Positions 39,759 through 48,993 of a stretch of 64,000 nucleotides of DNA are shown one piece after another. The DNA is taken from contig CACXHB010000015.1 in assembly GCA_902767315.1 (NCBI GenBank), positions 1 to 64,000 on the forward strand, written 5' to 3'. A program made the position numbers and the translations under genes. The notes beneath the pieces were generated by a model. It worked only from the letters and a program-made list of their open reading frames with translations. It was not told the DNA's origin and ran no database searches. This DNA is from an uncultured Eubacteriales bacterium (GTDB taxonomy: Bacteria; Bacillota; Clostridia; Christensenellales; Aristaeellaceae). Each line of letters starts with the position of its first letter. Position 1 is the first letter of the stretch.

Positions 39759-40730
39759 ATGAACAGCAAGATCATTACGGAATATTACAACCCGCTTCTG
39801 CAAAAGAGCAGCTTTTTGCCGGCGGAATGTGGAAATCGTTTTTGCAGCGCCGGCCGATGCTGGCAGCTTTCTCCGGCGCTGGGGGACGGGTATTACTGGA
39901 TTTACGCGCAAAAGGATCTGTTTGACATCAAGATTCACGATTTTTCCTTTCACGAGGACTTTTTTCTGGATTTCGAAATTCCGGAATGCATCAGCATCTC
40001 CCGTTACGATTCCATCTCCGGCGAACAGCTCAATCCCTATCGCCGGTTATCCGCGGGCACGATTCAGACCATCGTCGGCGGCGGGCGGCCGTACAAGGCG
40101 CTGATTCACCGGCGGATTCCCGTCCACGCCGTGGGGGTGGAAATTTTCCCGGCGTATTATGAAGATTATCTGAAAAAGCAGTTTCCGGAGGAGTATTTCG
40201 ACCTGTCCGCGGCCTTTTCCAGCGTAGACCAATCGGAGGATTTTCCAGCCATGTCGAAATTGTTGTTCGAAATCGAAAGCTATCGGGGGGAAGGCATGGC
40301 CGCGGGGCTGTTTTACGAGGCCAAGGTGGCGGAGGCCATCGCCCTGGTGGCCAACGAACAGAAGCGCCAGGGCCGGAAGCCCGAGCGGCCCCTTTCCCAA
40401 AACGATCTGGCCGGACTGGAAAACGTCGTAAGCTACATCGGCGATCACTACGCCTTCGACCTGCCTCTGGAGCGGCTCTCGGGCGTGGCCTGCATGAGCC
40501 CCACCAAGTTAAAAACCTGCTTCAAACGCGTTCACGGCTGCACCATCACGGAATACATTCAGGCCCGCCGCATGGGGCAGGCGGAGCATCTGCTCATCGA
40601 CACCGACTTCACCATGGGGCAGATTGCCCAGATGATCGCCTATTCCACCTCCAGCCGCTTTGCGGAGCTGTTCAAAAAGAGCACGGGGCTTCTGCCCATC
40701 GAATATCGCCGGCTGGCCCGGGAAAAGTAG
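39759..40730 (+). CDS. AraC-family regulator (PchR/YbtA-like)
   Basis: A 323-residue regulator. The N-terminal about 220 residues form a ligand-binding region (GYYWIYAQKDLFDIKIHDFS) like those of siderophore-uptake regulators. The C-terminal HTH pair is LERLSGVACMSPTKLKTCFK and FTMGQIAQMIAYSTSSRFAE, ending FKKSTGLLPIEYRRL. AAGGAGG lies 6 nt before ATG 39759. Divergent from the ECF/ABC operon and preceded by a direct-repeat operator; by analogy with PchR and YbtA it probably activates the transporter operon when its ligand is bound. Confidence 0.88.
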   Translation: MNSKIITEYYNPLLQKSSFLPAECGNRFCSAGRCWQLSPALGDGYYWIYAQKDLFDIKIHDFSFHEDFFLDFEIPECISISRYDSISGEQLNPYRRLSAGTIQTIVGGGRPYKALIHRRIPVHAVGVEIFPAYYEDYLKKQFPEEYFDLSAAFSSVDQSEDFPAMSKLLFEIESYRGEGMAAGLFYEAKVAEAIALVANEQKRQGRKPERPLSQNDLAGLENVVSYIGDHYAFDLPLERLSGVACMSPTKLKTCFKRVHGCTITEYIQARRMGQAEHLLIDTDFTMGQIAQMIAYSTSSRFAELFKKSTGLLPIEYRRLAREK

Positions 40731-40791
40731 GCTCCGGCGAAGAATGTGCCAAACGATACCACAGAAACGACACGCCGGGAGGCAAAATCTC

Positions 40792-41376
40792 ATGAGGGGA
40801 AAACGGAAAAAACAGATTCGGGCGTTTCTCATCCGCGAATTAGGAGAAAACAAAGGACAGGCGCTTTTTGAAAAGCAGGCGGAAACGCTCCAGGCATTGA
40901 TAAAAAGCGAAACAGGTAAATCGAAAAGTCAGAAAAAGGCCCTTGCCCAGACGATTCTGCCCTCCATCGCCCTGTATCAGGCGCTGACGAAGGACGCGTC
41001 TTTGAAGGCGCAGGCCTATGCATACGTGCAAAAGTACATGCTTGAGGTCGTCGCGGCGAAAAAGCACGCTTCCACGGCGAAAATGGAATTTATCCCGGGA
41101 TTTTTCGCAATCTATCGCCATGCGTTTCTCAAAATCATGCGCGCCTCTGATTTATGGGAAAGCGCCCAGACAAGCGATGGAGATTCCTTTGACGTTAGGA
41201 TTCGAAAATGTCTCTGGCACACGGCCTGCGCGGAAAACGGCTGCGCGGAGTTATGCCGCCTGTTCTGCGATGCGGACAACGTGACCTACGGCGGGTTGAA
41301 AAAAATCGGCTTCACCCGCACAAAAACCCTGGGCTACGGCGGGAACTGCTGCGATTTTCATTTCTTCCGGAAATAG
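40792..41376 (+). CDS. ATC hydrolase-family protein
   Basis: A 194-residue protein related to L-2-amino-thiazoline-4-carboxylic acid hydrolase, whose family is recognised by the C-terminal FTRTKTLGYGGNCCDFHF pattern and a preceding cysteine-rich KCLWHTACAENGCAELC segment. The first 100 residues are helical. Most such family members are of unknown substrate. GGGAGG precedes ATG 40792. It follows the AraC gene by about 60 nt. Confidence 0.8.
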   Translation: MRGKRKKQIRAFLIRELGENKGQALFEKQAETLQALIKSETGKSKSQKKALAQTILPSIALYQALTKDASLKAQAYAYVQKYMLEVVAAKKHASTAKMEFIPGFFAIYRHAFLKIMRASDLWESAQTSDGDSFDVRIRKCLWHTACAENGCAELCRLFCDADNVTYGGLKKIGFTRTKTLGYGGNCCDFHFFRK

Positions 41377-41397
41377 GCCGCATCCCCGGGCAGCAGA

Positions 41398-41440
41398 AAG
41401 CGCCCGCACCTTCTTCAAAGGCGCAGGCGCTGCTTTTTGC
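41398..41440 (+). terminator. Imperfect hairpin terminator
   Basis: AGCGCC and GGCGCT arms with a partly paired interior are followed by GCTTTTTGCG. It ends the AraC/ATC-hydrolase transcript before the convergent beta-galactosidase. Confidence 0.55.
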
Positions 41441-41443
41441 GTT

Positions 41444-43192
41444 TCAGCCAATGTCCTCCCGGTCGTCCAAAATCGCTCGGGGTGCGTCGAAGCCTTCCAG
41501 CTCCAGCACGGTAATTTCATTTACACCCCGCTTCAGCCAGGGAGCCGGCAGATAGGCGGACCTTTGGGGGCCCGCCTCCCAATAGCGGCTCAGCAGCCGG
41601 CCGTTGACGTAAATCAGGCCCTTTTTGAACCCGGGCAGTTTCACAAAGGTATCCGCCGGTTCCCCGGAAATTTCAAATTCCCCCTGCATCAGCAGCGGCA
41701 GGCCCCGAAACGCCGGCGTTCCCTCCGTGAACCGCACGCCCCTCAGGTCCTCCAGGGGCAGCGGGCAGTTTTCCCAGCCGTACACGAAGGCCTGGCCCAG
41801 CCTCACGCCGCCGGTAACGCCCTTCCACTCCAGCATGTTGTATCCGTAATTGGTGCGTCCCATGTTCTCCACCAGAATGGCCAGATCCATCCCTTCCGGA
41901 GGCACGGCCAGCTCCAGGGCGGGCTTTTCGTCGTTGCGGTAATACACCCCGGCGAATTCCCCGTTTACGTACACCTGTGCCCGGTCGTGCAGCCCCATGA
42001 GCACCAGCGGCAGTTTCTCCCGAGGCCCGGCCACGTGGGTTTTATACAGCACGAAGCCATAGCCCTGATCCAATTCCTCCATGGTCATGGGATAAGCGGC
42101 GTGCACGGGCCGGGTCAGCGCCTGCAGATTCTCGAACAGACCGGCGCTGCGGGAAAAGCGCACTTCCCCATATTTCGCCTTGGGCAGATTCTCCGGCACT
42201 TCTCCCGTCACGGGCAGGTATTTTCCAATTACCCGGCGGAACAGGTGATATTTTTCGGTGAGATCGCCGCATTCGTTCACCGGCGCGTCGTCGTCATAGC
42301 TGTTCACCGTGGGCTCGTACCGCTCCATGCAGTTGGCCCCGTTCCAATAACCGAAATTGGTGCCGCCGTGGAACATATAGGCGGAAACGTTCGCGCCCAT
42401 TTCCAGCATTTCGTCCAACACCTGGGCCGCCGTTTCGGGATTGCGCCGATGGTGTTCCTCCGTCCAATGATCGAACCAGCCGTTCCAGAATTCGCAGCAC
42501 ATCAGCGGCCCCTGGGGCTGGAACTGGCGCAGCTTGGCAAACTGGCCTTTGGGGTCGGAACCGAAATTGGCGGTTTTGTGAATGTCCGGCAGCGTGCCGC
42601 CGGTAAGCATGAAATCCCCCGCGCCGTCCGAGGTAAACAGCGGCACCTCGATTCCCAATTCCCGCATTTTTCCCGCCAGGTGGGCAAGATATTCCTTGTC
42701 GTCGCCATAGCTGCCGTATTCGTTTTCCACCTGCATCATGAGAATGTTGCCGCCCCGGGTAATCTGATGCGCCGCAAGGGCGGGCAGAAGCTTTTCAAAA
42801 AAGCGATCCACCGCCTGAATGTAGGGGACGTTCATGCACCGCAGCCGAATGCCCGGCTTTTTCAGCAGCCACCAGGGCAGCCCGCCGAATTCCCATTCAG
42901 AACAGATGTACGGTCCCGGCCGCACGATGGCGTAAAGGCCCATTTCCCGGGCCAGATCCAGAAAGGCGCACAGGTCCAGATTTCCGGAAAAATCGAAGGT
43001 TCCCTCCGTCTTTTCGTGAATGTTCCAGGCCACATAGGTCTCCACCGTGTTAAACCCGCAGGCCTTCAGCTTCCGGAGCCGATCCCGCCAATACTCCCGG
43101 GGCACCCGAAAATAATGAATCGCCCCCGCCAGCAGCCGAAAGGGCTGCCCATCCAGAAGAAAATCCTTTTCGCCGATTTCAAACCTCGCCAT
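41444..43192 (-). CDS. Glycoside hydrolase family 35 beta-galactosidase
   Basis: A 582-residue GH35 enzyme without signal peptide, thus intracellular. Signature regions: LLAGAIHYFRVPREYWRDRL, the GPYICSEWEFGGLPWWLL stretch, the acid/base motif VENEYGSYG near residue 157 and the nucleophile region CCEFWNGWFDHW near 230. C-terminal beta-sandwich domains follow. It hydrolyses terminal beta-galactosides. It is followed closely by a metallophosphoesterase gene upstream on the same strand (24 nt), so both may be one transcript. Confidence 0.95.
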   Translation of the reverse strand: MARFEIGEKDFLLDGQPFRLLAGAIHYFRVPREYWRDRLRKLKACGFNTVETYVAWNIHEKTEGTFDFSGNLDLCAFLDLAREMGLYAIVRPGPYICSEWEFGGLPWWLLKKPGIRLRCMNVPYIQAVDRFFEKLLPALAAHQITRGGNILMMQVENEYGSYGDDKEYLAHLAGKMRELGIEVPLFTSDGAGDFMLTGGTLPDIHKTANFGSDPKGQFAKLRQFQPQGPLMCCEFWNGWFDHWTEEHHRRNPETAAQVLDEMLEMGANVSAYMFHGGTNFGYWNGANCMERYEPTVNSYDDDAPVNECGDLTEKYHLFRRVIGKYLPVTGEVPENLPKAKYGEVRFSRSAGLFENLQALTRPVHAAYPMTMEELDQGYGFVLYKTHVAGPREKLPLVLMGLHDRAQVYVNGEFAGVYYRNDEKPALELAVPPEGMDLAILVENMGRTNYGYNMLEWKGVTGGVRLGQAFVYGWENCPLPLEDLRGVRFTEGTPAFRGLPLLMQGEFEISGEPADTFVKLPGFKKGLIYVNGRLLSRYWEAGPQRSAYLPAPWLKRGVNEITVLELEGFDAPRAILDDREDIG

Positions 43193-43216
43193 TTGCTCTT
43201 GCTCCTTTTCCTTTTG

Positions 43217-44077
43217 TTACCGCACCTCGATCAGCCGTGCGGCGTTGTGATATTGCGCGTCGGTGATATACTGCATCACGCCGTTTTCCAGCGGGCTTTC
43301 ATGATACCGGTGCAAATGCCCGGCAAAAATCGCCTTTACATTTTTCAGAGAAAACAGCGTGCTCAAAAAACGCCGGGTCTGGGGCGTTGCAATCTGCTGC
43401 CGATAGCGGTAATCGTTGTAGGACTCCATCTTTTCCGACGGCGTGCCCACCGCGTAACAGCATTCCACGTCCCGCATTTCTTCGTACAGCGCCGGGGTGT
43501 AAATGGGATTATGGAAAAACAGCAGCATGGGCTTCCCCTTTTCCGCCTCCCGCAGAAGCATCTCGCGCTGCTGGTCGGTAAAGTCATAATAAACGTTATC
43601 CATCGCCACCAGAATCACGCCGTTGATCTCCCGGGCATAAAACCGCAGGTTCTGCCCCGGCAGCATCCGCTCAATACGCGCCAGACTTTGCGCCTTGTAG
43701 GTTTCATCCTCGAAGGCTTCGCCCACGTAAAGGCTGAATTCGTGATTCCCTACGGCCATTAGGCAGTCCCGGGGAATTTTCAAAAGCTCCGGCGCAAGTC
43801 TGTCATGAGCCAGGGAGACGAAATCAAACAGGTCTCCCGTGTGAACCAAAAGCGCCCCGCTTTCGTTGGCAAAGGCCGCGCTTTCCCGAAAATACCGTTC
43901 CGTACAACCGGGATTCTCCCCTTCAAAGGCCGCCGCCCGCTGCCGGGCCAACGCCTGTTTCCGGGAATCGTCGTCCGCGTCCGCCCGGGCAATGTGCGTA
44001 TCCGTCACATGCAATATCCGAAAAGGCGCCTGGGCCCCGATTTCCAATTTCGTTGTCACATAATGAAAGGGCTGCAT
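43217..44077 (-). CDS. Calcineurin-like metallophosphoesterase
   Basis: A 286-residue enzyme with the metal-binding series HVTDTHIA, VHTGDLFDF, AVGNHEFSL, LLFFHNPIY and FAGHLHRYH, all in the canonical order. The ATG 44077 is chosen for the GGAGGAGG site upstream; a frame from 44110 runs through that site. Substrate unknown. Divergent from the Gfo/Idh oxidoreductase gene. Confidence 0.9.
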   Translation of the reverse strand: MQPFHYVTTKLEIGAQAPFRILHVTDTHIARADADDDSRKQALARQRAAAFEGENPGCTERYFRESAAFANESGALLVHTGDLFDFVSLAHDRLAPELLKIPRDCLMAVGNHEFSLYVGEAFEDETYKAQSLARIERMLPGQNLRFYAREINGVILVAMDNVYYDFTDQQREMLLREAEKGKPMLLFFHNPIYTPALYEEMRDVECCYAVGTPSEKMESYNDYRYRQQIATPQTRRFLSTLFSLKNVKAIFAGHLHRYHESPLENGVMQYITDAQYHNAARLIEVR

Positions 44078-44214
44078 GGATTCTTCCTCCTCCTCCGGCA
44101 TGTGCAACATTATAACTTATTTCTATCGTTTTCTCAATACAGAACAGGAATTTTCCCACGGCCGTCGAATTCCTCTTTCACCGACTTTTATTTGGAGAAA
44201 AGGGGGAAAATCCT

Positions 44215-45501
44215 ATGGGACAGATTCGCATCGGCGTTTTGGGAGCCTATCGCGGCACCAGCATGATCAATTACTGTGAACAGTCCAGCCGGGCCCGGGT
44301 GGTGGCCATCTGCGACAAAAATCCCGAGGCGCTGCAGCGCCAGAAGGATCAGCTGAACGATCCTTCCGTCGCCTGGTATGACAACTTTGATTCCTTTATC
44401 GAGCATCCCATGGATGCGGTGGTATTGGCCAATTACGCCAACGAGCACGCGCCCTTTGCCATTCGCTGCCTGGAAAAGGGCCTGCATGTCTTCAGCGAAG
44501 TGCTCCCCTGCCAGACCATGCAGGAGGCGGTAAACCTGGTGGAAGCGGTGGAACGTTCCGGCAAGGTCTACGCCTACGGCGAGAACTATTGCTACATGGC
44601 CGGCCCCCGGGAAATGCGGCGGCTGTATCAGGCCGGGGAAATTGGCGAATTCGAATACGGCGAAGGCGAATACATCCACAACTGCGCCCCCATCTGGCCC
44701 TCCATCACCTACGGCGAACGGGATCACTGGCGCAACAATATGTACGCCACCTTCTATTGCACCCATTCCGCCGGGCCCATTTTCCACATCACCGGCCTGC
44801 GCCCGGTTTCCGTGGTGGGCTTTGAGGGAACCAAAAACCAACGTCGGTTGGAAGGCGGTTCCAAGGCCGGTCAGTTCGGCATGGAAATTATCACCCTGAA
44901 CAACGGCGGCATCATCAAGAGCATTCACGGCGATCTCTATAAAAATTCCATCTGGTACACCGTTTACGGCAGCAAGGGACGCATGGAAACCGCCCGGGAG
45001 GACGCGAAGATGGGCGATTCCGGCCGCATTTACGTCAACAGCGACGCCTACGCGGGGGAATACGGCCCGGAGCGCCTTTCCACTTATCTCCCCGTCAGCG
45101 ACGAGCGCAGCGCCGCCTTCAGCCACGGAGGCTCGGACTATCTGTGCATGGACGAATTCGTCAAGCGCATTCAGGGAGACGAAACCGCCGACACCATCGA
45201 CGTGTATCAGGCGCTGGACATGTTCCTGCCCGGCATGTTCGCCTATCGCTCGGTGCTGCAGGGCGGCGTGTCCGTTGCCGTGCCGAATCTGCGGGACAAG
45301 GCCCAGCGGGACGCCTTCCGCAACGACACCGCCTGCACCGACCCCCACGTGGCCGGAGATCAGCTGCTGCCTGTCTTCTCCAAGGGCACGCCCGAGATAC
45401 CGGAGTCGGTTTACGACCACGTGAAAGAGCTGTGGGAAAAGGAGAAAAACGGCGGCGATTACGTGAAAGCCGCCATGACCCAGGGAAGCAGCAAGAAATA
45501 A
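44215..45501 (+). CDS. Gfo/Idh/MocA family oxidoreductase
   Basis: A 428-residue NAD(P)-dependent sugar dehydrogenase-like protein. The N-terminal Rossmann fold begins IRIGVLGAYRGTSMINYC; the KGLHVFSEVLPCQTMQEA segment corresponds to the usual EKP motif but with the catalytic Lys replaced (SEVLPC), so activity may be altered. The C-terminal domain includes GPIFHITGLRPVSVVGFEG. AGGGGGA lies 8 nt before the ATG. Probably acts on a sugar or inositol derivative related to the neighbouring glycosidase. Confidence 0.88.
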   Translation: MGQIRIGVLGAYRGTSMINYCEQSSRARVVAICDKNPEALQRQKDQLNDPSVAWYDNFDSFIEHPMDAVVLANYANEHAPFAIRCLEKGLHVFSEVLPCQTMQEAVNLVEAVERSGKVYAYGENYCYMAGPREMRRLYQAGEIGEFEYGEGEYIHNCAPIWPSITYGERDHWRNNMYATFYCTHSAGPIFHITGLRPVSVVGFEGTKNQRRLEGGSKAGQFGMEIITLNNGGIIKSIHGDLYKNSIWYTVYGSKGRMETAREDAKMGDSGRIYVNSDAYAGEYGPERLSTYLPVSDERSAAFSHGGSDYLCMDEFVKRIQGDETADTIDVYQALDMFLPGMFAYRSVLQGGVSVAVPNLRDKAQRDAFRNDTACTDPHVAGDQLLPVFSKGTPEIPESVYDHVKELWEKEKNGGDYVKAAMTQGSSKK

Positions 45502-45559
45502 CGCTGCATTTCGCACGCACAAAACGAAATCGTTTCTTTGAGAAAGCGAGGCGATTTGC

Positions 45560-46321
45560 ATGAAATCCAATGTTTCCAGCCCGGACGCGCCGGCGAAATC
45601 CGTTGTTCAGGTGTTCTTTCCCGACAAGAATGCCAGCTATGCCTATTTCAACGACCGCTTCGATTTGCGGCCTGGGGATCTGGTTTATGTGGAAGGCAAG
45701 CTGGAAGGCTTTCAGGGGCGAGTGGAAAGCGTTTCCCACAATTTCAAGATCAAGCTTTCGGATTACAAGCGGGTCATTGGCCGGGCGGAAACGTCGCTGC
45801 ATGGAAGATTGTATCTGCTGGGCTCCCATCTGGCTGCTTTCTCGCCGGAGGTACTGCCCTGGGAAAAGGCGCTCACCTGGTTTTGCGCGCCGGAGGAGAC
45901 GCCCGAGGAATACGTGGTGGGCGATCAGGAGCTGGACATTTCTCTGGAAGATTTCAGCGGAATGGACGTTGCCCCTGAAATAGGTCAGCGCGGGCAGAAT
46001 TATTATCTGCAAAACCGCGTGGCCTATCTCTGCCTCGAAGGCGACCGGGGCCGGGCCATCGTAAAAGGCACCCATGCCTATCAGGTGGAATTCTGCTATC
46101 GGGAAGGACGCGTGCGGAGTCTGACCTGCGACTGCTTCTGCAGCTACACCTGCAAGCACGAGGTCGCCACGCTTCTGCAGCTGAAGGAAACCCTGAAGCT
46201 GTTGGAAAAACAGTATCCGGAACAGGCGAACGGGTATTTTGCCGCGCTCAGCAAGGACGTGTTCTGGGAAATGTTTCTGCGAAACGGAAAGCCCGGTCGG
46301 TTGGATGTGGAGATTCCATAA
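45560..46321 (+). CDS. SWIM zinc-finger domain protein
   Basis: A 253-residue protein. The N-terminal half is a small beta-rich module (VQVFFPDKNASYAYFNDRFD, PGDLVYVEGKLEG). The C-terminal half has a SWIM zinc finger, CDCFCSYTCKHEVATLLQL, with the CxC and CxH pairs present. SWIM domains bind nucleic acid or protein partners, often next to SNF2 helicases; none is adjacent here. It is 58 nt downstream of the oxidoreductase and ends at a strong terminator. Confidence 0.85.
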   Translation: MKSNVSSPDAPAKSVVQVFFPDKNASYAYFNDRFDLRPGDLVYVEGKLEGFQGRVESVSHNFKIKLSDYKRVIGRAETSLHGRLYLLGSHLAAFSPEVLPWEKALTWFCAPEETPEEYVVGDQELDISLEDFSGMDVAPEIGQRGQNYYLQNRVAYLCLEGDRGRAIVKGTHAYQVEFCYREGRVRSLTCDCFCSYTCKHEVATLLQLKETLKLLEKQYPEQANGYFAALSKDVFWEMFLRNGKPGRLDVEIP

Positions 46322-46337
46322 ACCGACTTTGACTCGC

Positions 46338-46377
46338 AAAAACAGACTGCCGACGCTTTTGCCGACAGTCTGTTTTT
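46338..46377. terminator. Strong bidirectional terminator
   Basis: A 12-bp perfect stem AAAAACAGACTG (46338-46349) with CAGTCTGTTTTT (46366-46377). It serves both the SWIM gene and the convergent ADP-ribosylglycohydrolase gene. Confidence 0.9.
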
Positions 46378-46384
46378 ATAATCA

Positions 46385-47200
46385 TCAAATTTGCCCGAAA
46401 CGGCGCTCCCACCGGTCCACAACCTCCCGCAGATCCGGGGGCAGCAGCTCCATGGCCCGATTTCTCAAAACGCGCATTCGCTCATCCAGGCCTCGCCGGG
46501 CATAATAGGCCCAGGCGACGGATCCGGTGATGCAGGTCAGGGTGTCGCTGTCTCCCCCCAGAGACACCGCCGTGCGAATGGCGTCCTCAAAATTTTCCGA
46601 TTCCAGAAACGCCGTCATCGCCTGAGGCACGGTGCGCCGGCAGGAGCTTTCAAAGGCATATTCCGGGCGAATCTGGGCCACTGTTTCTATCAGGGGATAA
46701 AAATTAGCGTCAATATATCGCCGGATTGCCTCTTTACTTTCGCCGGAACGGGCCAGATATACCGCTGCGGCCACCGCCTGCGCCCCCCGAATGCCGTCGG
46801 GGTGATTGTGGGTGACTTCCGCCGACTGCCGGGCCAGACACAGGGCTTCCTCCAGCGTTTTTGCGATTTCTCCGCAGGGAGAGGCCCGCATGGCGGAACC
46901 GTTTCCGTAACTGCCGTAGGGTTCCGGCTTCGCCGAAAGCAGCCAGACCTGAAAGCCCGTTCCATAGCCGCCCATGGGCGAAGGATACGCACGGCCCAGC
47001 CGGCGCATTTCGTGCACCACCGCCCCCGAAAAATCCATGCTCTTTTCCGAAGCACGCAGTAGTGCGCTGCCCACGGCGATGGTCATGATGCTGTCGTCCG
47101 TATAGCTGCTGCGGGGCGCAAACAGGGGGAAATCCTTGGTCTTCACGTTGGCAAATTCATACGTCGAACCCGCCGTGTCGCCGATTATCGCACCGATCAT
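46385..47200 (-). CDS. ADP-ribosylglycohydrolase family protein
   Basis: A 271-residue DraG/ARH-like hydrolase that removes ADP-ribose from proteins or small molecules. It begins GAIIGDTAGSTYEF; the metal motif YTDDSIMTIAV is present, as is LGGDSDTLTCITGSVAWAYY near the end, both needed for two Mg ions. ATG 47200 follows GAGGTG by 6 nt; an in-frame GTG at 47209 lies within that site. No ADP-ribosyltransferase gene is adjacent. Confidence 0.93.
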   Translation of the reverse strand: MIGAIIGDTAGSTYEFANVKTKDFPLFAPRSSYTDDSIMTIAVGSALLRASEKSMDFSGAVVHEMRRLGRAYPSPMGGYGTGFQVWLLSAKPEPYGSYGNGSAMRASPCGEIAKTLEEALCLARQSAEVTHNHPDGIRGAQAVAAAVYLARSGESKEAIRRYIDANFYPLIETVAQIRPEYAFESSCRRTVPQAMTAFLESENFEDAIRTAVSLGGDSDTLTCITGSVAWAYYARRGLDERMRVLRNRAMELLPPDLREVVDRWERRFGQI

Positions 47201-47290
47201 GAAAAACACCTCGTCGCTTTTGATGGTTCCATTGTATCAGGCCGGCGCGGGCTTTGGGTCGCCTGGCAGGCGACAAATCGGCGCTGCACA

Positions 47291-47329
47291 AAAAAAAGGC
47301 ATAGCCGGATTTCTCCGAACTATGCCTTT
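47291..47329 (-). terminator. Rho-independent terminator of the zinc-ribbon gene
   Basis: AAAGGCATAG (47295-47304) pairs with CTATGCCTTT (47320-47329), followed on the minus strand by a long T-run. Confidence 0.88.
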
Positions 47330-47341
47330 GATTGCTATTGA

Positions 47342-47635
47342 TTAATAGCGGCTCTGCTTCTGGGCCTCGAAGCACGCGCGGCAGTACACCGGGCGATCTC
47401 CGCGGGGCTGGAAGGGAACCTGGGTGGGCTGACCGCAGCCGTCGCAGATCACGTCATACATCTGACGCTCGCCGCCACGATTGCCACCGTTCTGGGCGCG
47501 ACGGGCCGCGCGGCAGGCGGGGCAACGGCCGGGCTCGTTCTGGAAGCCCTTATCGGCATAGAACTGCTGCTCGGAAGCGGTGAAAACGAATTCTGCGCCG
47601 CACTCACGGCAAACCAAAGTCTTGTCTTCGAACAT
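47342..47635 (-). CDS. Zinc-ribbon protein
   Basis: A 97-residue protein with paired zinc ribbons: CRECGAEFVFTASEQQFY with CPACRAARR, then CDGCGQPTQVPFQPRGDRPVYC with CRAC. This is the arrangement of the common zinc-ribbon family of Bacteria that is often highly expressed with unknown role. A disordered glycine-rich linker separates the halves. It has its own promoter (47776-47804) and a leader of about 130 nt. Confidence 0.88.
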   Translation of the reverse strand: MFEDKTLVCRECGAEFVFTASEQQFYADKGFQNEPGRCPACRAARRAQNGGNRGGERQMYDVICDGCGQPTQVPFQPRGDRPVYCRACFEAQKQSRY

Positions 47636-47775
47636 GGGAAAAACCTCCTATTTGTATGTGCCCATACGATGCCTGTCTTGATTGCCGAGTCCTGCGGGGC
47701 CTAATCTACCGCACCGGTAGGGGATACCAACGGAGGAATACGGTTTCGAAGATCATTTCGATCGGGGCTGGCAGT

Positions 47776-47804
47776 ATTATAACACAATCCCGCCCAATTG
47801 TACA
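47776..47804 (-). promoter_or_regulatory. Promoter of the zinc-ribbon gene
   Basis: On the minus strand, -10 TATAAT (47776-47781) and a -35-like TGTACA (47799-47804) are 17 nt apart. Transcription would start near 47769, giving an untranslated leader of about 130 nt that contains a CTACCG/CGGTAG hairpin. Confidence 0.6.
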
Positions 47805-47864
47805 GCCCCGGCGACGTTTTTTTCGCCTTTCCCCGGAGAAAATTTTACACGCTCAACTTCCGAA

Positions 47865-48977
47865 TCAGAGCCGGGAAAGAATGGTCTTTTCGGTCTCCAG
47901 ATCGAAAAAGTGCAGCCGGTTGCAATCGATGGCCAGCGTCATGCCCGCGCCCTTGCCGGTGATGCACCGGGGATCCACCCGGGCGATGAAGTCGCCCTCC
48001 ACGCCGGGAAGGGTGGTGTGCAGATAGGTTTCCGAACCCATGATTTCAATGTGCCGCACGGTTACGTCCAGGGCGCTTTCCGGCGAAACGGACAGAAACG
48101 CCTGTTCGTAATGCACGTTTTCCGGGCGCACGCCCATGAGCACCCGCCGGCCCACGTAGCCCGGATCCACCAGCTTGCCCAGCTTCCCCGCCGGCACGGG
48201 AATGTGATTTTCGCCAAAGACGGCGTACACCGTTTCCCCCGCCCGTTCCAGGGTCACCGGGAAGATGTTGATCAGGGACGAGCCGAAGTATTCCGCCACG
48301 TACCGGTCCGCCGGAAAATCATAGATATTCTGGGGCGTATCGCTCTGCAGAATTTTTCCTTCGCGCATGGCCACCACTCGGGTCGCCATGGAAAGGGCGG
48401 CGTTCCCGGTGTGGGTGGAAAGCACAAAGGCCATGCCGCTCAGGTCGAAAAAGTCCATCACCGCCACCCGCATCCGGGCCGTGGTGCGGGTGTCCATATC
48501 TTCAAAAGGATCGATAAACAGCGCCGCCTTGGATTCCAGCGCTATCGCCCGGGTCATGCCGGCGCGCAGCCGCATTTCCGGACTCAGCCGGGCATAGCGC
48601 ACATCCAGCGCCTCCGCGGCGCCGGTCCGCTCCGCCGCCCGATTAATCCGCGCGTCCGCCTCCGGACGGGAAACGTTGCGAATGCGCAGAAGCTTGCGAA
48701 TTTCCTGACGGGGCGTGCCCATCAGGGGAATATCGTTAATCAGGCAGGCGGCTTCCTGGCCCTTGGAGAAGCGGGAAACCAGCTTGTCCCCCACAAACAC
48801 CTCGCCGGAAAAAGCGCCGCCGTAGCCCTGGGCCATGCGCACCAGTTCCGCCTTACCGCAGCCCTTATCGCCCACCAGCGCCACGAATTCGCCATCGTCG
48901 ATTTCCAGATTGAAATCCTCAAAGGCGGCGCCGTCTGCCAGGGGCTTGGAAATATGCTTGAAACTCAGTCCCGACAT
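47865..48977 (-). CDS. Degenerate MalK/UgpC-like ABC ATPase
   Basis: A 370-residue protein with the layout of a sugar ABC ATPase: nucleotide-binding domain followed by a TOBE-like C-terminal domain (LMGVRPENVHYEQ). Key residues are changed. Walker A is GDKGCGKAE (Ser/Thr after Lys lost), the signature LSGGQ is LSPEM, Walker B is ALFIDPFEDMD without the DEP triad, and the H-loop is STHTG. It is unlikely to hydrolyse ATP normally and may act as a regulator or a non-catalytic subunit. ATG 48977 is preferred for GGAGGG 7 nt upstream. Encoded 16 nt after araD. No sugar permease is nearby. Confidence 0.8.
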   Translation of the reverse strand: MSGLSFKHISKPLADGAAFEDFNLEIDDGEFVALVGDKGCGKAELVRMAQGYGGAFSGEVFVGDKLVSRFSKGQEAACLINDIPLMGTPRQEIRKLLRIRNVSRPEADARINRAAERTGAAEALDVRYARLSPEMRLRAGMTRAIALESKAALFIDPFEDMDTRTTARMRVAVMDFFDLSGMAFVLSTHTGNAALSMATRVVAMREGKILQSDTPQNIYDFPADRYVAEYFGSSLINIFPVTLERAGETVYAVFGENHIPVPAGKLGKLVDPGYVGRRVLMGVRPENVHYEQAFLSVSPESALDVTVRHIEIMGSETYLHTTLPGVEGDFIARVDPRCITGKGAGMTLAIDCNRLHFFDLETEKTILSRL

Positions 48978-48993
48978 TGCCATGCTCCCTCCG

